A model generated the notes under the pieces. It ran no database searches, had not been told where the DNA came from, and was given only the letters and a program-made list of their open reading frames with translations. This document shows positions 11,821 through 23,000 of a DNA stretch of 64,000 nt, piece by piece; the first letter of the stretch is position 1; every line of letters starts with the position of its first letter. The DNA is taken from NCBI GenBank assembly GCA_030762175.1, contig CM060833.1:1738501-1802500 (forward strand), given 5' to 3'. Both the position numbers and the translations under genes were made by a program. The stretch comes from Metallyticus violacea. Lineage: Eukaryota > Arthropoda > Insecta > Mantodea > Metallyticidae.

Positions 11821-14100
11821 TTTAACGGCTGTTACATCAATCTACTCATTTAGGAATTAAATATGTTTAATGTTGTGCATTCATATAGTATTATTAGTTA
11901 TTACTAATATTCGTGTTTAATTATATTTTATATACTTTTTGAAAATATTAGGAGCAATACTATTATCTAGGGATACATTATAATAAAAAGCAAGGACTGA
12001 AAGCATTTGCATTTATTAATTTATTTACATCTTTAAAATTGTAAATCAGTAATGAACAACTTTAAAATATATATATATATATATAAGATGTAAATTTAGG
12101 AATTTAAACTATGAATTAAATCTTAGGGGTTCGCAGTCAAGGATATGTTAGAAATGCTACACTTAAAGTCTATGATTTTTAGGAGTTTCCATCCAAATGC
12201 TTTAATTTTTTAAAACATAGAAATGTCTATCGCCTACTTGTCCATACTTCACTGAATATGTATGCGTTGCTCTGTTATCAGTTGAATTAATGCTTCCTTT
12301 GGCATACCCTAACAAAATGTAAAAAATTCCACGAGATCCAACCAGGTAATCATCACGCCCGAGACTTATTGACAAATGTATATTTAAGTATTTCAATGTT
12401 CAGATTTCTTTCTCTGTGTATTTGGAAAAATATACATTCTTGATGTACGAAATACTATACATATTCTTGCCATACTTGTTTTCTCAGAATACATTCCGAA
12501 AACCAAAGATAAAACGGGAACAAGCAAATGCCTTCTATTAGTATCTCAGCAAAACTTTTGATAACGGTTAATCATGAAACAATACTCGGTAAAATGTTAA
12601 GTTTACATTATAGAACATAGAGAACCCCAATCCTAGGCCCAATGTTATTTCTCATGTATACACGTATGCCTTAATTTGTGAACGTGCGATATCTACTTGT
12701 TGACACAAGGAAAAATAACAAACAAAAAATAAATTAACAGCGGCTAACAATCAACGAAAATTATATGTAAATGAAACAGTTTCCCTGAACTTTAGGCATC
12801 ATTTATTTGATTCTGTACAAAAATTACTAAATAACATCATCAATGAAATGCATTATCATAATTTGGATCGATCTAAATTTGGCATAGGCAACATAATGCC
12901 TAAATGCACTACTACTTTTTCAAGTATCCAAAACAACTGCGATGAAATTGCTACTGTCTGTTTATTTTGGCATTCTATAGTTTTCATCTTATAAACAGGA
13001 TATTTTATCCAAATTAATATTTGAATTTTAAACTTTATCTTTCAAATTACGCGTCAAACAAAATTAATGCAGTATAATGACATCCAACACCATGTACATC
13101 TAAATCACTCATAGGCTTACCAGATATCCCACGATGATAACAACCTACATATGTTTTCGTTACATATCAAAGCAGACTAATACAGTGAGATGATTATACC
13201 GATATCACTGTATCCTACTGCTTAAGTTAAATTTGATGTAAATACTATTGAGGATGACACGAATTATTTTGTAATTTCCAAGGCTAATAATCTAATTTAG
13301 TCTAGGATTTTCATTATACTTTTATGCCCAGTTATGAATCTCGTTTAGATCAATTTGTATCTAAGTTACTTCGAATGTTTCTATTAACAAAGCAATTATC
13401 TGCAAAAATCTTATTTTGCACTTAATTGCAGAAGATAAATCACTCACAGCGACCAGAAAATGTAGTAGGTAAAACATTTAACTCTCCTATGAGAAAAATT
13501 ACAAAACGCTTTAACCTTGTGACCTTAAAAGTCATTCAGGTAAATAATAGGTACTTGGAAGTGAATTGATAATATATTATTTCGTCTCCACTTTGTCCTT
13601 TATATTATACCTCTACTTGTGTACAACAAAACAATTTACCCACAAACAGACAAATTCGGAATCCGGCGTTACCTTAACCTTTATGCTCAGCTGCTTGTTT
13701 GCATTGCTTTCTTTAACTGTAACCACAATCAAGAACTGAATTTTCTTAATCTGTACACAAAACATTCTAACTTAATTCGTGCATCCTATCCTATGCAATC
13801 AACGAAACATTTAATGCTAACATTTTAGTTGCGTATAAAACGCACTGTATAACTATTGCACGTGCCAATAGCTGACAGTTTGCTGAAAGTATGGAATGCT
13901 GACATACCATACCATCATACATAGGTATATAAATGTTTATTTGTGTTAGCTATTGCCATCTGGATATGTTTGTATTAATAGAATGGAATATTACGTTTCT
14001 AGTAAGATGGCGAAGACGCGGGTTCAACTCAAAAAACCAGCGTCTGCTCTTGCTGCTAGTGCTATAAATATCTCACATGTACCAGTCAAACTCAAATACC

Positions 14101-14148
<48 letters not shown>

Positions 14149-14893
14149 AAGACATTTCTAACAAAACGGAACGTCTTTAAAAATTACTTCATACCACTTA
14201 CACGCATTCTTCCTTGTCTTAATTGAACATTTCTGGATTCTTACGTCATGTACGAGATGATTCGGTTGTTCGCTTGAGGAAAACTGCACGAGTAAATATG
14301 TAACCTTGGTCTTTTAAACATGTACGTGCACAATATATGACATGCTAAAAACCTTTAAGCCACTTAGATTTCAAGCACAGAGGTATTAAAGCTTACTTAA
14401 TGAAAAGCATAATTTATTAAAATAACATACTATAATGTATTGCTGAAGGAACCAAACGGTCTTAACACACAAGTTAGAGGAACTGTCAACCAACTGTTTC
14501 AATACTTCTACCGGTGAGGGCATTTCCGAAATTCTTAACGTAGAATTCTTTACCATTAGAAATAATGCTTGAAGAGCAAGCAAGCATCCATCTTAAAACC
14601 TTATATATCCCTACATATTAATCACTTTTAAATGCTCATATGTTAACCTTTATATAGTTGGACTATAAGCCTGCTAACACTACCGCATCAGCAAATACAA
14701 AACCGTAAACATAATTTATCCACTTCGTTCCAGATAATTAATTTATGAACTATTGAGAGTAATGTTCCTTTCAATATAAATGTCCAAAGTATAATTTGTG
14801 AAATTGGGAATTTCTGCGGCAATTGGCAAAGATGAAACCTGTAAACATCGTTCACCCCAGGTGTGTACAGCTCCAACGTGAAGTTACGCCTAC
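11821..14893. other. Unassigned sequence left of flotillin-2 exon 1
   Basis: If flotillin-2 is intact, this is the start of its first intron. No second flotillin exon (the conserved GWAWAWW region) was found on the minus strand. An AT microsatellite lies at 12068-12085 and a TTA microsatellite at 14101-14147. Open frames here are short and unremarkable. Confidence 0.5.
14101..14147. repeat. (TTA)n microsatellite
   Basis: Fifteen or more perfect TAT/TTA units. They create a spurious poly-leucine frame on the plus strand. Confidence 0.97.
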
Positions 14894-14942
14894 CTGATAC
14901 TATTAGCGCCTCGTTTGGTCCCACGGTGTAAATATTTCCCAT
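14894..14942 (-). CDS. Flo2: Flotillin-2, first coding exon
   Basis: On the minus strand ATG at 14942 opens MGNIYTVGPNEALIVS plus the first base of a Gly codon at 14894, followed by a GT donor (GTAGGC). This is the N-terminus of flotillin-2: Met-Gly (N-myristoylation site), an acylation segment and the start of the SPFH/prohibitin domain; fly and human proteins begin MGNxHTVGPNEALVVSGG. Flotillins scaffold membrane microdomains at the plasma membrane and endosomes. The expected Cys-rich continuation must be in exon 2, which was not found to the left, so the gene is partial. It is transcribed away from the PP4 gene. The open frame continues through the donor but is no longer flotillin-like. 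Confidence 0.88.
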
Positions 14943-15641
14943 TGCTGCTGTACTCCAGGCGATGACACAGATCTTCACGGTATTCTAAAACACACTAAGC
15001 ACCACCGTTTCCCGACAACATCAACACATCATCCCAAAATACCAAAACTAACAGCACTGACAGTTCTTCTCTATTTGCTACGGCTGTGATGCTTTCCCAT
15101 GATGCTTTGCTGTGGGCCAATCGATCGAAATTCTACTTCTTAAGAAACGCTAGTCGCATTCGGAAGTGTCAATTTATAGCAATTTCATATACAAACGTGA
15201 ATCACTAAGTCAATTAACACACAACAGGATATTGAATAATGAAGGAGTTTCAAAGTGAGCTGCAATATCGCTCCTAGGAATGAAAATACCATAGGAAGAG
15301 CACCATTTTTCACTACTCATATAAAATCTAAACATGGACACTTGGGCGCGAATTCAAAGCAACCAATCACAAACTTCGATAAGGAATTCTGGGATACTAA
15401 TGGTAGCTGACAAGTTAAATGGCTACAGTTATCAGAATAGCTAACTGATCCATATCACTTATTCGCATATTAAGGTAAACTTTGAACATATACGTTGCAT
15501 AATTAGTTGAATATTATGGATTAAGACTGACAAGAGTGTGAAAGCTTATGGGAATCCGTTTTTTTAGGTAGATGTTCGATTTTTAGTTTAAGCTTGTATA
15601 TTGTTGTGGTAATCAAATGTTTTTGCAGGTACGTCAAGGAA
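14943..15641. promoter_or_regulatory. Divergent flotillin-2 / PP4 promoter region and 5' leaders
   Basis: Only 699 bp separate the two start codons, so both promoters and 5' UTRs must lie here unless upstream leader exons exist. CCAAT boxes occur at 15117-15121 and 15363-15367, a GGGCGCGAATT word (E2F-like) at about 15344, and ATCGATCG at 15120-15127. No clear TATA box. A pyrimidine-rich AG at 15619-15628 just before the PP4 start codon could be a splice acceptor for a 5' UTR exon; this is inference. Confidence 0.55.
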
Positions 15642-15791
15642 ATGACTGAATCCAGTGATCTTGATCGTCAAATCGAACAGCTTAAAAAATGCGAAATAAT
15701 AAAAGAATCGGAAGTAAAAGCCTTGTGTGCCAAAGCTCGAGAAATCTTAGTGGAGGAGAGCAATGTTCAGAGAGTGGATTCCCCAGTAACC
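15642..15791 (+). CDS. PPP4C: PP4 catalytic subunit exon 1
   Basis: Encodes residues 1-50 ([20 protein letters not shown] to VDSPVT). The ATG context is AAGGAAATGA, and its N-terminus aligns with fly and human PP4C at the same position, which fixes the start. The donor GTAAGT follows a complete codon (phase 0). Twelve bases upstream an intron-like TTTTTGCAG suggests the ATG may lie in the second transcript exon. Confidence 0.95.
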
Positions 15792-17023
15792 GTAAGTACA
15801 CTTACGTTACCAAATAGCTAAAAAATAGAGAGATATAGTGAATAATGCAATTTCATAGCGTTTTAGTTTTTTAAAGAATACCAGAGTTGATCAGGCTGTT
15901 GAAAGCACTTGTGCACAGCATATCTGTTACATCAACCCAATATTCATATACAAATATATGCGGTATATTAATGATTATGCTTTGCAGGTGTGTGGTGATA
16001 TTCATGGCCAGTTCTATGACCTGAAGGAACTTTTCAAAGTTGGGGGTGATGTTCCTGAAACAAATTATCTATTTATGGGAGACTTCGTCGACAGAGGATT
16101 TTATAGTGTAGAAACTTTTCTTCTGCTACTAGCTCTCAAGGTAACGTTTTATATGCATAATATATATTAGGAACATTTATGTTTTGACTTTCAGTAATTG
16201 GTAACTTCTTATGCAAATTGCTGAGACGAAAAATATTTGGATTTTAAAAGATGACTTAATTGCAGTGTGATCATGCTTGCTCTATGATGCACAAAAATGT
16301 ATGCACAGAACCAAGACTTACAAAATAAAATAAAATAAAAAGATTTGTCAAATTTAGCCTGGTGAAAAAAATTTAATTTATGCACGCCATAGAAATTGAA
16401 GTGTTGAACTTGCTTAGAATAACAGAAGAGAATAAAAACAGTGTTAGACGATGATGATACTTAGTTAAAAGCTAGTATGCCACATACTCTTTCAAAAAAA
16501 ATGGATTTACTTTAAAGCTGAAATTGCTGCCTGGTGTGCTAATGTCATGGCTGTATCAGCAGTAACATATGCACTAGAAACAGGAATGTAAGAGATAAGG
16601 GTAAATTTCGTAAACTGTGTAGAAAGTTATAATATTAATTCAATTTGATCGATCACAGTGAAACACCCATTAATGATCTCTTCTGAGTTGGATGTTTAAA
16701 ACACTCTTTATGGTTTCACTTTTAACAGCTGATGATGTGGATGATAGTTCCATGAAACAAATGTCCTGAGTAAATCTCATTTAAGTGAAACTATAAAGAA
16801 TGTTTTAAACATCTGACTCAGAAGGGATGTGTAAACAGTTACCTAAGATAAAAGGTTATGTGCAAAAATTATTACTAGATCAAAATAAACAGTTTCTAAA
16901 TTAACAAACAAAATAGAGAGGGAATAATGGGTAAACAGTACACAACAAACTACTCACTCTTAGGCATTGCATTATTAATATGCCAAAATTGCACATGCCC
17001 ATGTTGAAATATACTGACACGCT

Positions 17024-17084
<61 letters not shown>

Positions 17085-20000
17085 CTTGGATAAATCCCAG
17101 GAACTGGAGGACCCTGGTTTACTGCTATGGCCCGACAGCCTCCTAATTGCAAAAAAGATGTGTGAAGATGTTGGTAGTTGGTATTTAATAGTTGGATTGG
17201 CAACTTTGAAAAACAAACATGAAATCACTCAAGCAGGTATCAACTGTTAGGAAAAATTGAAGATGAAACAGTTTGATCCGGGTTGCAAAAAATATAAGAC
17301 ATAGCAGAATATTACTATATGATAACATTATGTAGGTATTGGAAACTGTGAAAAATAAATGACAAACCACTAAAGATAGTTCGCAGAGTCATTCTGGTGG
17401 GGGTAAACGAAAGACAGTGATGAGAATGTAATGTGAAAATTTGCTACATTCATAACCCAGCATCTCAGTGTCACTCTGTTAGGGGGGAAAAAAAAGACAG
17501 GTATGCAAATGTAATGTGAAAATTTGCCACGTTCATAACCCAGCATCTCAGTTTACGACTGGGTACTAACCACCACAAACTTCAAATAATAATGTGTACA
17601 CTCACTTTGAGGTAAGTTTATAAACTTTGATTGAATGGCATGAATATATGAAAATTTGTACTAAAGCTGTTCTAATAATTCAAGAATTTTAAAAAATATT
17701 GACTGTTTATACTGTTATCAGGTGAGGTACCCAGATCGCATTACTCTGATACGAGGCAATCATGAGTCTAGGCAAATCACTCAGGTTTACGGATTCTACG
17801 ATGAGTGTCTAAGAAAATATGGGAGCATAACAGTGTGGCGATACTGCACAGAAATATTTGATTACTTGAGCCTTTCTGCAATCATAGACGGCAAGGTATG
17901 TTTGGGAATATATATATTTTTATTTATTTATACTGGCAGAGTTAAGGTCTTAGGGTCTTTTCTTCTACTCAACCAGTCTTAAATGGATATAAATATTGAA
18001 TTACAACATTAGTTAAAAACTAAACAAAGATACATGGATAATAGCTACTATGAACATAACACATGAGTTACAGCCATTGTCAATATAGAGACTGCCATGG
18101 GTGGCTGAGGTTGTTAAGGTATGGACTTGTGAGCAGGAGATCTGACTTTTGAATATATTAAACTCTCTTGACGTTTCACATTAAAACTTTTTTTATTCAA
18201 AAGTAAATTGTGACTAGTTTCTTGAGTCACTTGCTCACATTGTCAACCAATTGATGACTAATGGATCTCTTCAAGTAGGATGTATACTTGGCTATGTGCG
18301 CTCTGGTAGTCTGTTGATGAACCTGTACAATATAGTGTTTGCTTCTGGTTTATCAGAATTCATAAGTCTATGTTCATATTTTTTTATATAAATCTTTTCC
18401 CATATACTAAGTTCCTTTGGGTGCTGAACTGCTCTTAGCATTATTATATCTTTTTCTATTTCATGAATTTTATTCCAGAAAATGTGCTGATACTGCCAAT
18501 TTTTATATTTGTTTGTATCTGATGTTTCTCCAATGCTCTTTCAATCTGATACTGAAGCTTCTTTTGGTCTTGCCTATATATACTTTATCACACTCCTTAC
18601 AGTTGATCCTATATATGCCTGAACTATCTTCTTTTGGATCTGAGTTCAATTTTGTTTAGTTATTTGCCTACACTGTATCTATTTACGAGTGCCAAAGCGA
18701 TGTTGTATTGTTTGAACATTTTTTTAAATTTGTGATTGATGTAAGGGTGGTATGTGAACTTTTGATAAGTTTTTTCTTTATATAAATTGCTGAGTGTGGT
18801 GATTTGTTTGATTTTCTTTTTTCCTTTGAATCTTTTTATTTTTTGATCTATCTTTTGTTCACTAAAACCATTAACTTTTGCTGTGTGTATTATATGCGAG
18901 TATTCATTCTCATATTCTTCTTTTTTAAGTGGTACATTAATAGACCTATAAATCATAGTATTAAGCTGCTTCTTTGTGAGGTCTAGGGTTGAAACCATTA
19001 GCTTTTATGTATTTATCGGTGTGTGTATTTTTTCTGTTTATGCTAAATTCTAATTTATTATTATTTTTTATCTTCAAATCTAAGTATGGTAAAGTATTAT
19101 TAGTTTCAATTTCCATAGTAAATTTTATTGTTGTTTCTTCTTAATTTAAGAGTTTGAATCTTCTATGTATCTGATTTGCACAATGGCAAAAACATCATCC
19201 ACATATCTGTACCAGACCATGAATGCATATATGGAAAGGCTTTAGTTATGTGCATTTCAAAAAAGCTCATAAATAGATCTGCCAAAAAATGGAGAGAGAG
19301 GACTGCCCATTACTAAACTTGAACTTTGTTCTTAAAATTTTCCTTCAAATGTGAAGTAGGCCTGACTTAAACATAATTCCGTGAGCTTGACAATTTCATG
19401 TGTATGTGTTTCTGTAATGTTAGTGGATAGTAACCATTTTCTTAACAATGTCAGGGTTTTCTTTTATGGAATACTTGGGAACATGGCTTTTACATCAAAT
19501 AATACCATTTTTTCATATAATACACACAGCAAAAGTTAATGGGTTTAGTAAACAAATGATAGATCGAAAAATAAAAAGAATCAAAGGAAAAAAGAAAATC
19601 AAACAAATCACCACACTCAGCAATTTATATAAAGAAAAAACTTATCAAAAGTTCACATACCACCCTTACATCAATCACAAATTTAAAAAAAATGTTCAAA
19701 CAATACAACATCGTTTTGGCACCCGTAAATAGATACAGTGTAGGCAAATAACTGAATCTAAACAAAATTGAACTCGGATCAATAGAAGATAGTTCAGGCA
19801 TATATAGGATCAACTGTAAGGAGTGTGATAAGGTATATGTAGGCAAGACCAAAAGAAGCTTGGGTATCAGATTGAAAGAGCAATGGAGAAACATCAGATA
19901 CAAACAAATATAAAAATTGGCAGTAGCAGCACATTTCTGGAATAAAATTCATGAAATAGAAAAAGATATAATAATGCTAAGAGCAGTTCAGCACCCAAAG

Positions 20001-23000
20001 GAACTTTGTGTATGGGAAAAGATTTATATATAAAAATATGAACATAGACTTATGAATTTTGATATACCAGAACAGACACCATATTGTACAAGTTCATCAA
20101 CAGACCACCAGAGCGCACACAGCCAAGTATACATCCTACTTGAAGAGATCCGTTAGTCATCAATTGGTTGACAATATGAGCAAGTGACTCAAACTAGTAC
20201 AATTTACTTTTGAATAAAAAAGTGTTAATGTGAAACATTAAGAGAGTTTAATATATTCACATGATTTTAGAAGTTTTACTTTTAATTCAACAAGTTTGTT
20301 GAAAAGTATTTACAAATTCTTCAACTGAATAAAAACAGTGTTGTAATAACAATTCTTTCACTTTGCATTTAAATATAGCTTCTGATGTGGTATATTTAAC
20401 GTTATCAGGTAGCTTGTTGTATAATATAATTCCAGAATGTTTTATGCTTTTTTTGAATAATGAAGTAGCATGTGTAATTATACTCAGTTTATGGCTATCT
20501 TGTATATGCTTTTCACAGTTAGTCTGAAAGTATACCAGGTGTTTTCTAATATCTATGTACAATTAATTGAAGTCAGAAGCAATTCAATTAAAGTGCTAAA
20601 TACACATTTAACTTAAATTTTATGAAAAATATTGAATTATCAAATAATTAGGATAAGATTTTTGATCATAGAGAGTTAGAACATGCCTTGTATTCATTTG
20701 TTACAGATTTTCTGTGTGCATGGGGGCCTGTCTCCTTCAATACAGACGCTTGACCAAATACGTACAATAGACAGAAAACAGGAAGTTCCACACGATGGAC
20801 CAATGTGTGATCTGCTATGGTCTGATCCTGAAGGTATGTTGTAAGTGTTACATAATGGCGCTCGTTCTGTCTTGGGGTTGTCCATTTTTGTCATCAGCTG
20901 CATTAGAATTATTGGCCAAACAGTTGTCTTATTTGGTTACCTGTACCATTATGGTATTTAATAGTTTCTACATATGTGATCTTGAAGAGTGTCTAGATAT
21001 TCCTATAATGGTTTTGTATTAATTTAGCAAATTTTTAGCAAGATAGTATGCTATCCTTCATAACAAAAATATAAATACCACTAATTTATCCTAAACTTAG
21101 GTATTCGTTTTTTACACTAAACTCCATTTACTTACATAAAATAAGATGAGTTTCTGGAGAATCTCTCATCTTCAGTTGCTTATTGAACTGCCGTTACTCA
21201 TTGATTGATTTTATTTATGGACGATCTTTAACATCTCAGGTCATCAACGTCTCATTCAATTCAGGGTGTGAAATGACCAACAAATTTTGCTCAGAGGCCT
21301 CTTTTTCAGGCTTGAGGTTCTTTTTCGTGCTGTAAATGTACGACACGGGACCCACAACTTTACTTCCCTTTCGAATGAAGCCATACTTAGGATTTTTACA
21401 CCCGAAAAAATCCATCTGCCCTGGCTGGGTTCGAACCCACAATCTTGGGTATAGGAGGCAAGTATGGTAACCACTATACCACCAGGACCGACTGCCATTA
21501 CTGGAAATGATGGCTAGACACTCAGATGTTCCTGTGTTGGTATCTGTTGGCTGAAGTAGGAAGTGGCTGAGTTCATCCATAGGAGGAAACTCAAAGTTCG
21601 TTAGGTTTTCTTTATTTTTTAATATGAACATTTTCTCCCAAGTGCATACCTCCATTGGGTTGTGAAGATGTTTCAGCAGTTGAATTTCTAGTTTTATTTC
21701 ATGGTTTTTGGTCCAAAAGTGAGTTGCTACTGCTGATTTATCCACTTGCTTAAGCTGAATATTCCTAAATTGTTCTAAATGGATGAACTCAGCCATTTCC
21801 TACTTCAGCCAACAGATGCCAACACAGAAACATTCGAGTGACGGCGGTTCAATGAGCAACTGAAGATGAGAGAGATTCTCCAGAAACTCATCTTATTATA
21901 TATAAGTAAATGGAGTTTAGTGTAAAAAATGAATACCTAAGTTTAGGGATAAGTTCAAAAGATCCCACATATTTATTGAAAATTACTATGGAAAGGAAGA
22001 TAAAGAACTGAGAGGTGTTCTTTTAAGACAAATGAAAAAAGCCAGGACAGAGGGGAAACAGGTATATGTGAGAGGACACGATTTATGGATAGATGGTAGA
22101 AAGCAGGAAATTAGTGGAAGATAGGGCAGAAACCTGGAATATGGAATACCATAGTTAAAAGTGGCAGCACAGTCAGCTGTAAAAAGTGGAAAGAAAAATT
22201 GGCAACAGTGTTAAGAGAGGCAGGAGGAAGAGCAATCCAGATGACGTCACCACCAGACGTGTGTCACCTGAGAGTCAGACAAACCTGGGGAGATCAAGGG
22301 AGAGCTACTGGGCTGGACGTGCAGAGGAAAACTGGCTTAAGTATTGTGTCTTCCCTGAGTGGAAGTATAATGGAAGTGAGAGAGGAACAGGATGACCAGG
22401 AACAGAGCTAAGTTGCATGAGTTTAGATTTGAGAGAAAGGGATCAGTATAGGGGGAATTAGTGGTTATATGCTGGCATGTTTTGTTAAGTAAAGTGGTAA
22501 ATGGGGAAGTAATGCAGATAATTATGGTGTGTGGTGTGTTGGCAATAGTGAAATCATGGTTAGAAAGAGATAACTGTTGAGCTCATTGGCTTCAACTTCT
22601 ATAGTAAAGCTGGTGCTAAGAAGAAAGTGTGTGATTGTCAGTGTGTTTGTAAGACAACGTTTGCCAGTGAAAGTGTTTAACGATTTAGGGGGTAATTCAG
22701 TACTATGGTGTGAAATAGTCAAGCACATGGAAGTAAAAAAGTATGTTTAGCAACATTATATAACCCACCAAATGAGTTCTGTAATCCAAATTTGTTCCAT
22801 AACTTAGGAAAGGACATGGAGGTACTTCAAAACAAATATGAACACACAAATTTTACTATAACAGGTGATTTTAATGCAAGTAGGGGAAGGTTTGGTACAT
22901 TTTGTTGACCTAGAAAATGATGCTGGGAAAGAAGACAGGTTCGAAAGGTTAGTAAAGAAAAAATATATAATCAGGAAGGAAATAAGTTATTGGACTTTTG

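Noticed and set aside
13953..14180. Plus-strand frame with a poly-leucine stretch
   Set aside because: The leucines come from the TTA microsatellite.
14688..14893. Downstream part of the flotillin-containing open frame
   Set aside because: After the GT donor at 14893 the translation loses all similarity to flotillin; it is intron read-through.
16901..17228. Open frames on the minus strand with long CVCVCV runs
   Set aside because: They are translations of the CA microsatellite and have no protein-like features.
21420..21492. tRNA gene on the minus strand (boxes A and B, paired acceptor stem)
   Set aside because: The same sequence heads nine dispersed copies with a common 3' body and tail, so it is a SINE head; the anticodon arm is not well formed.
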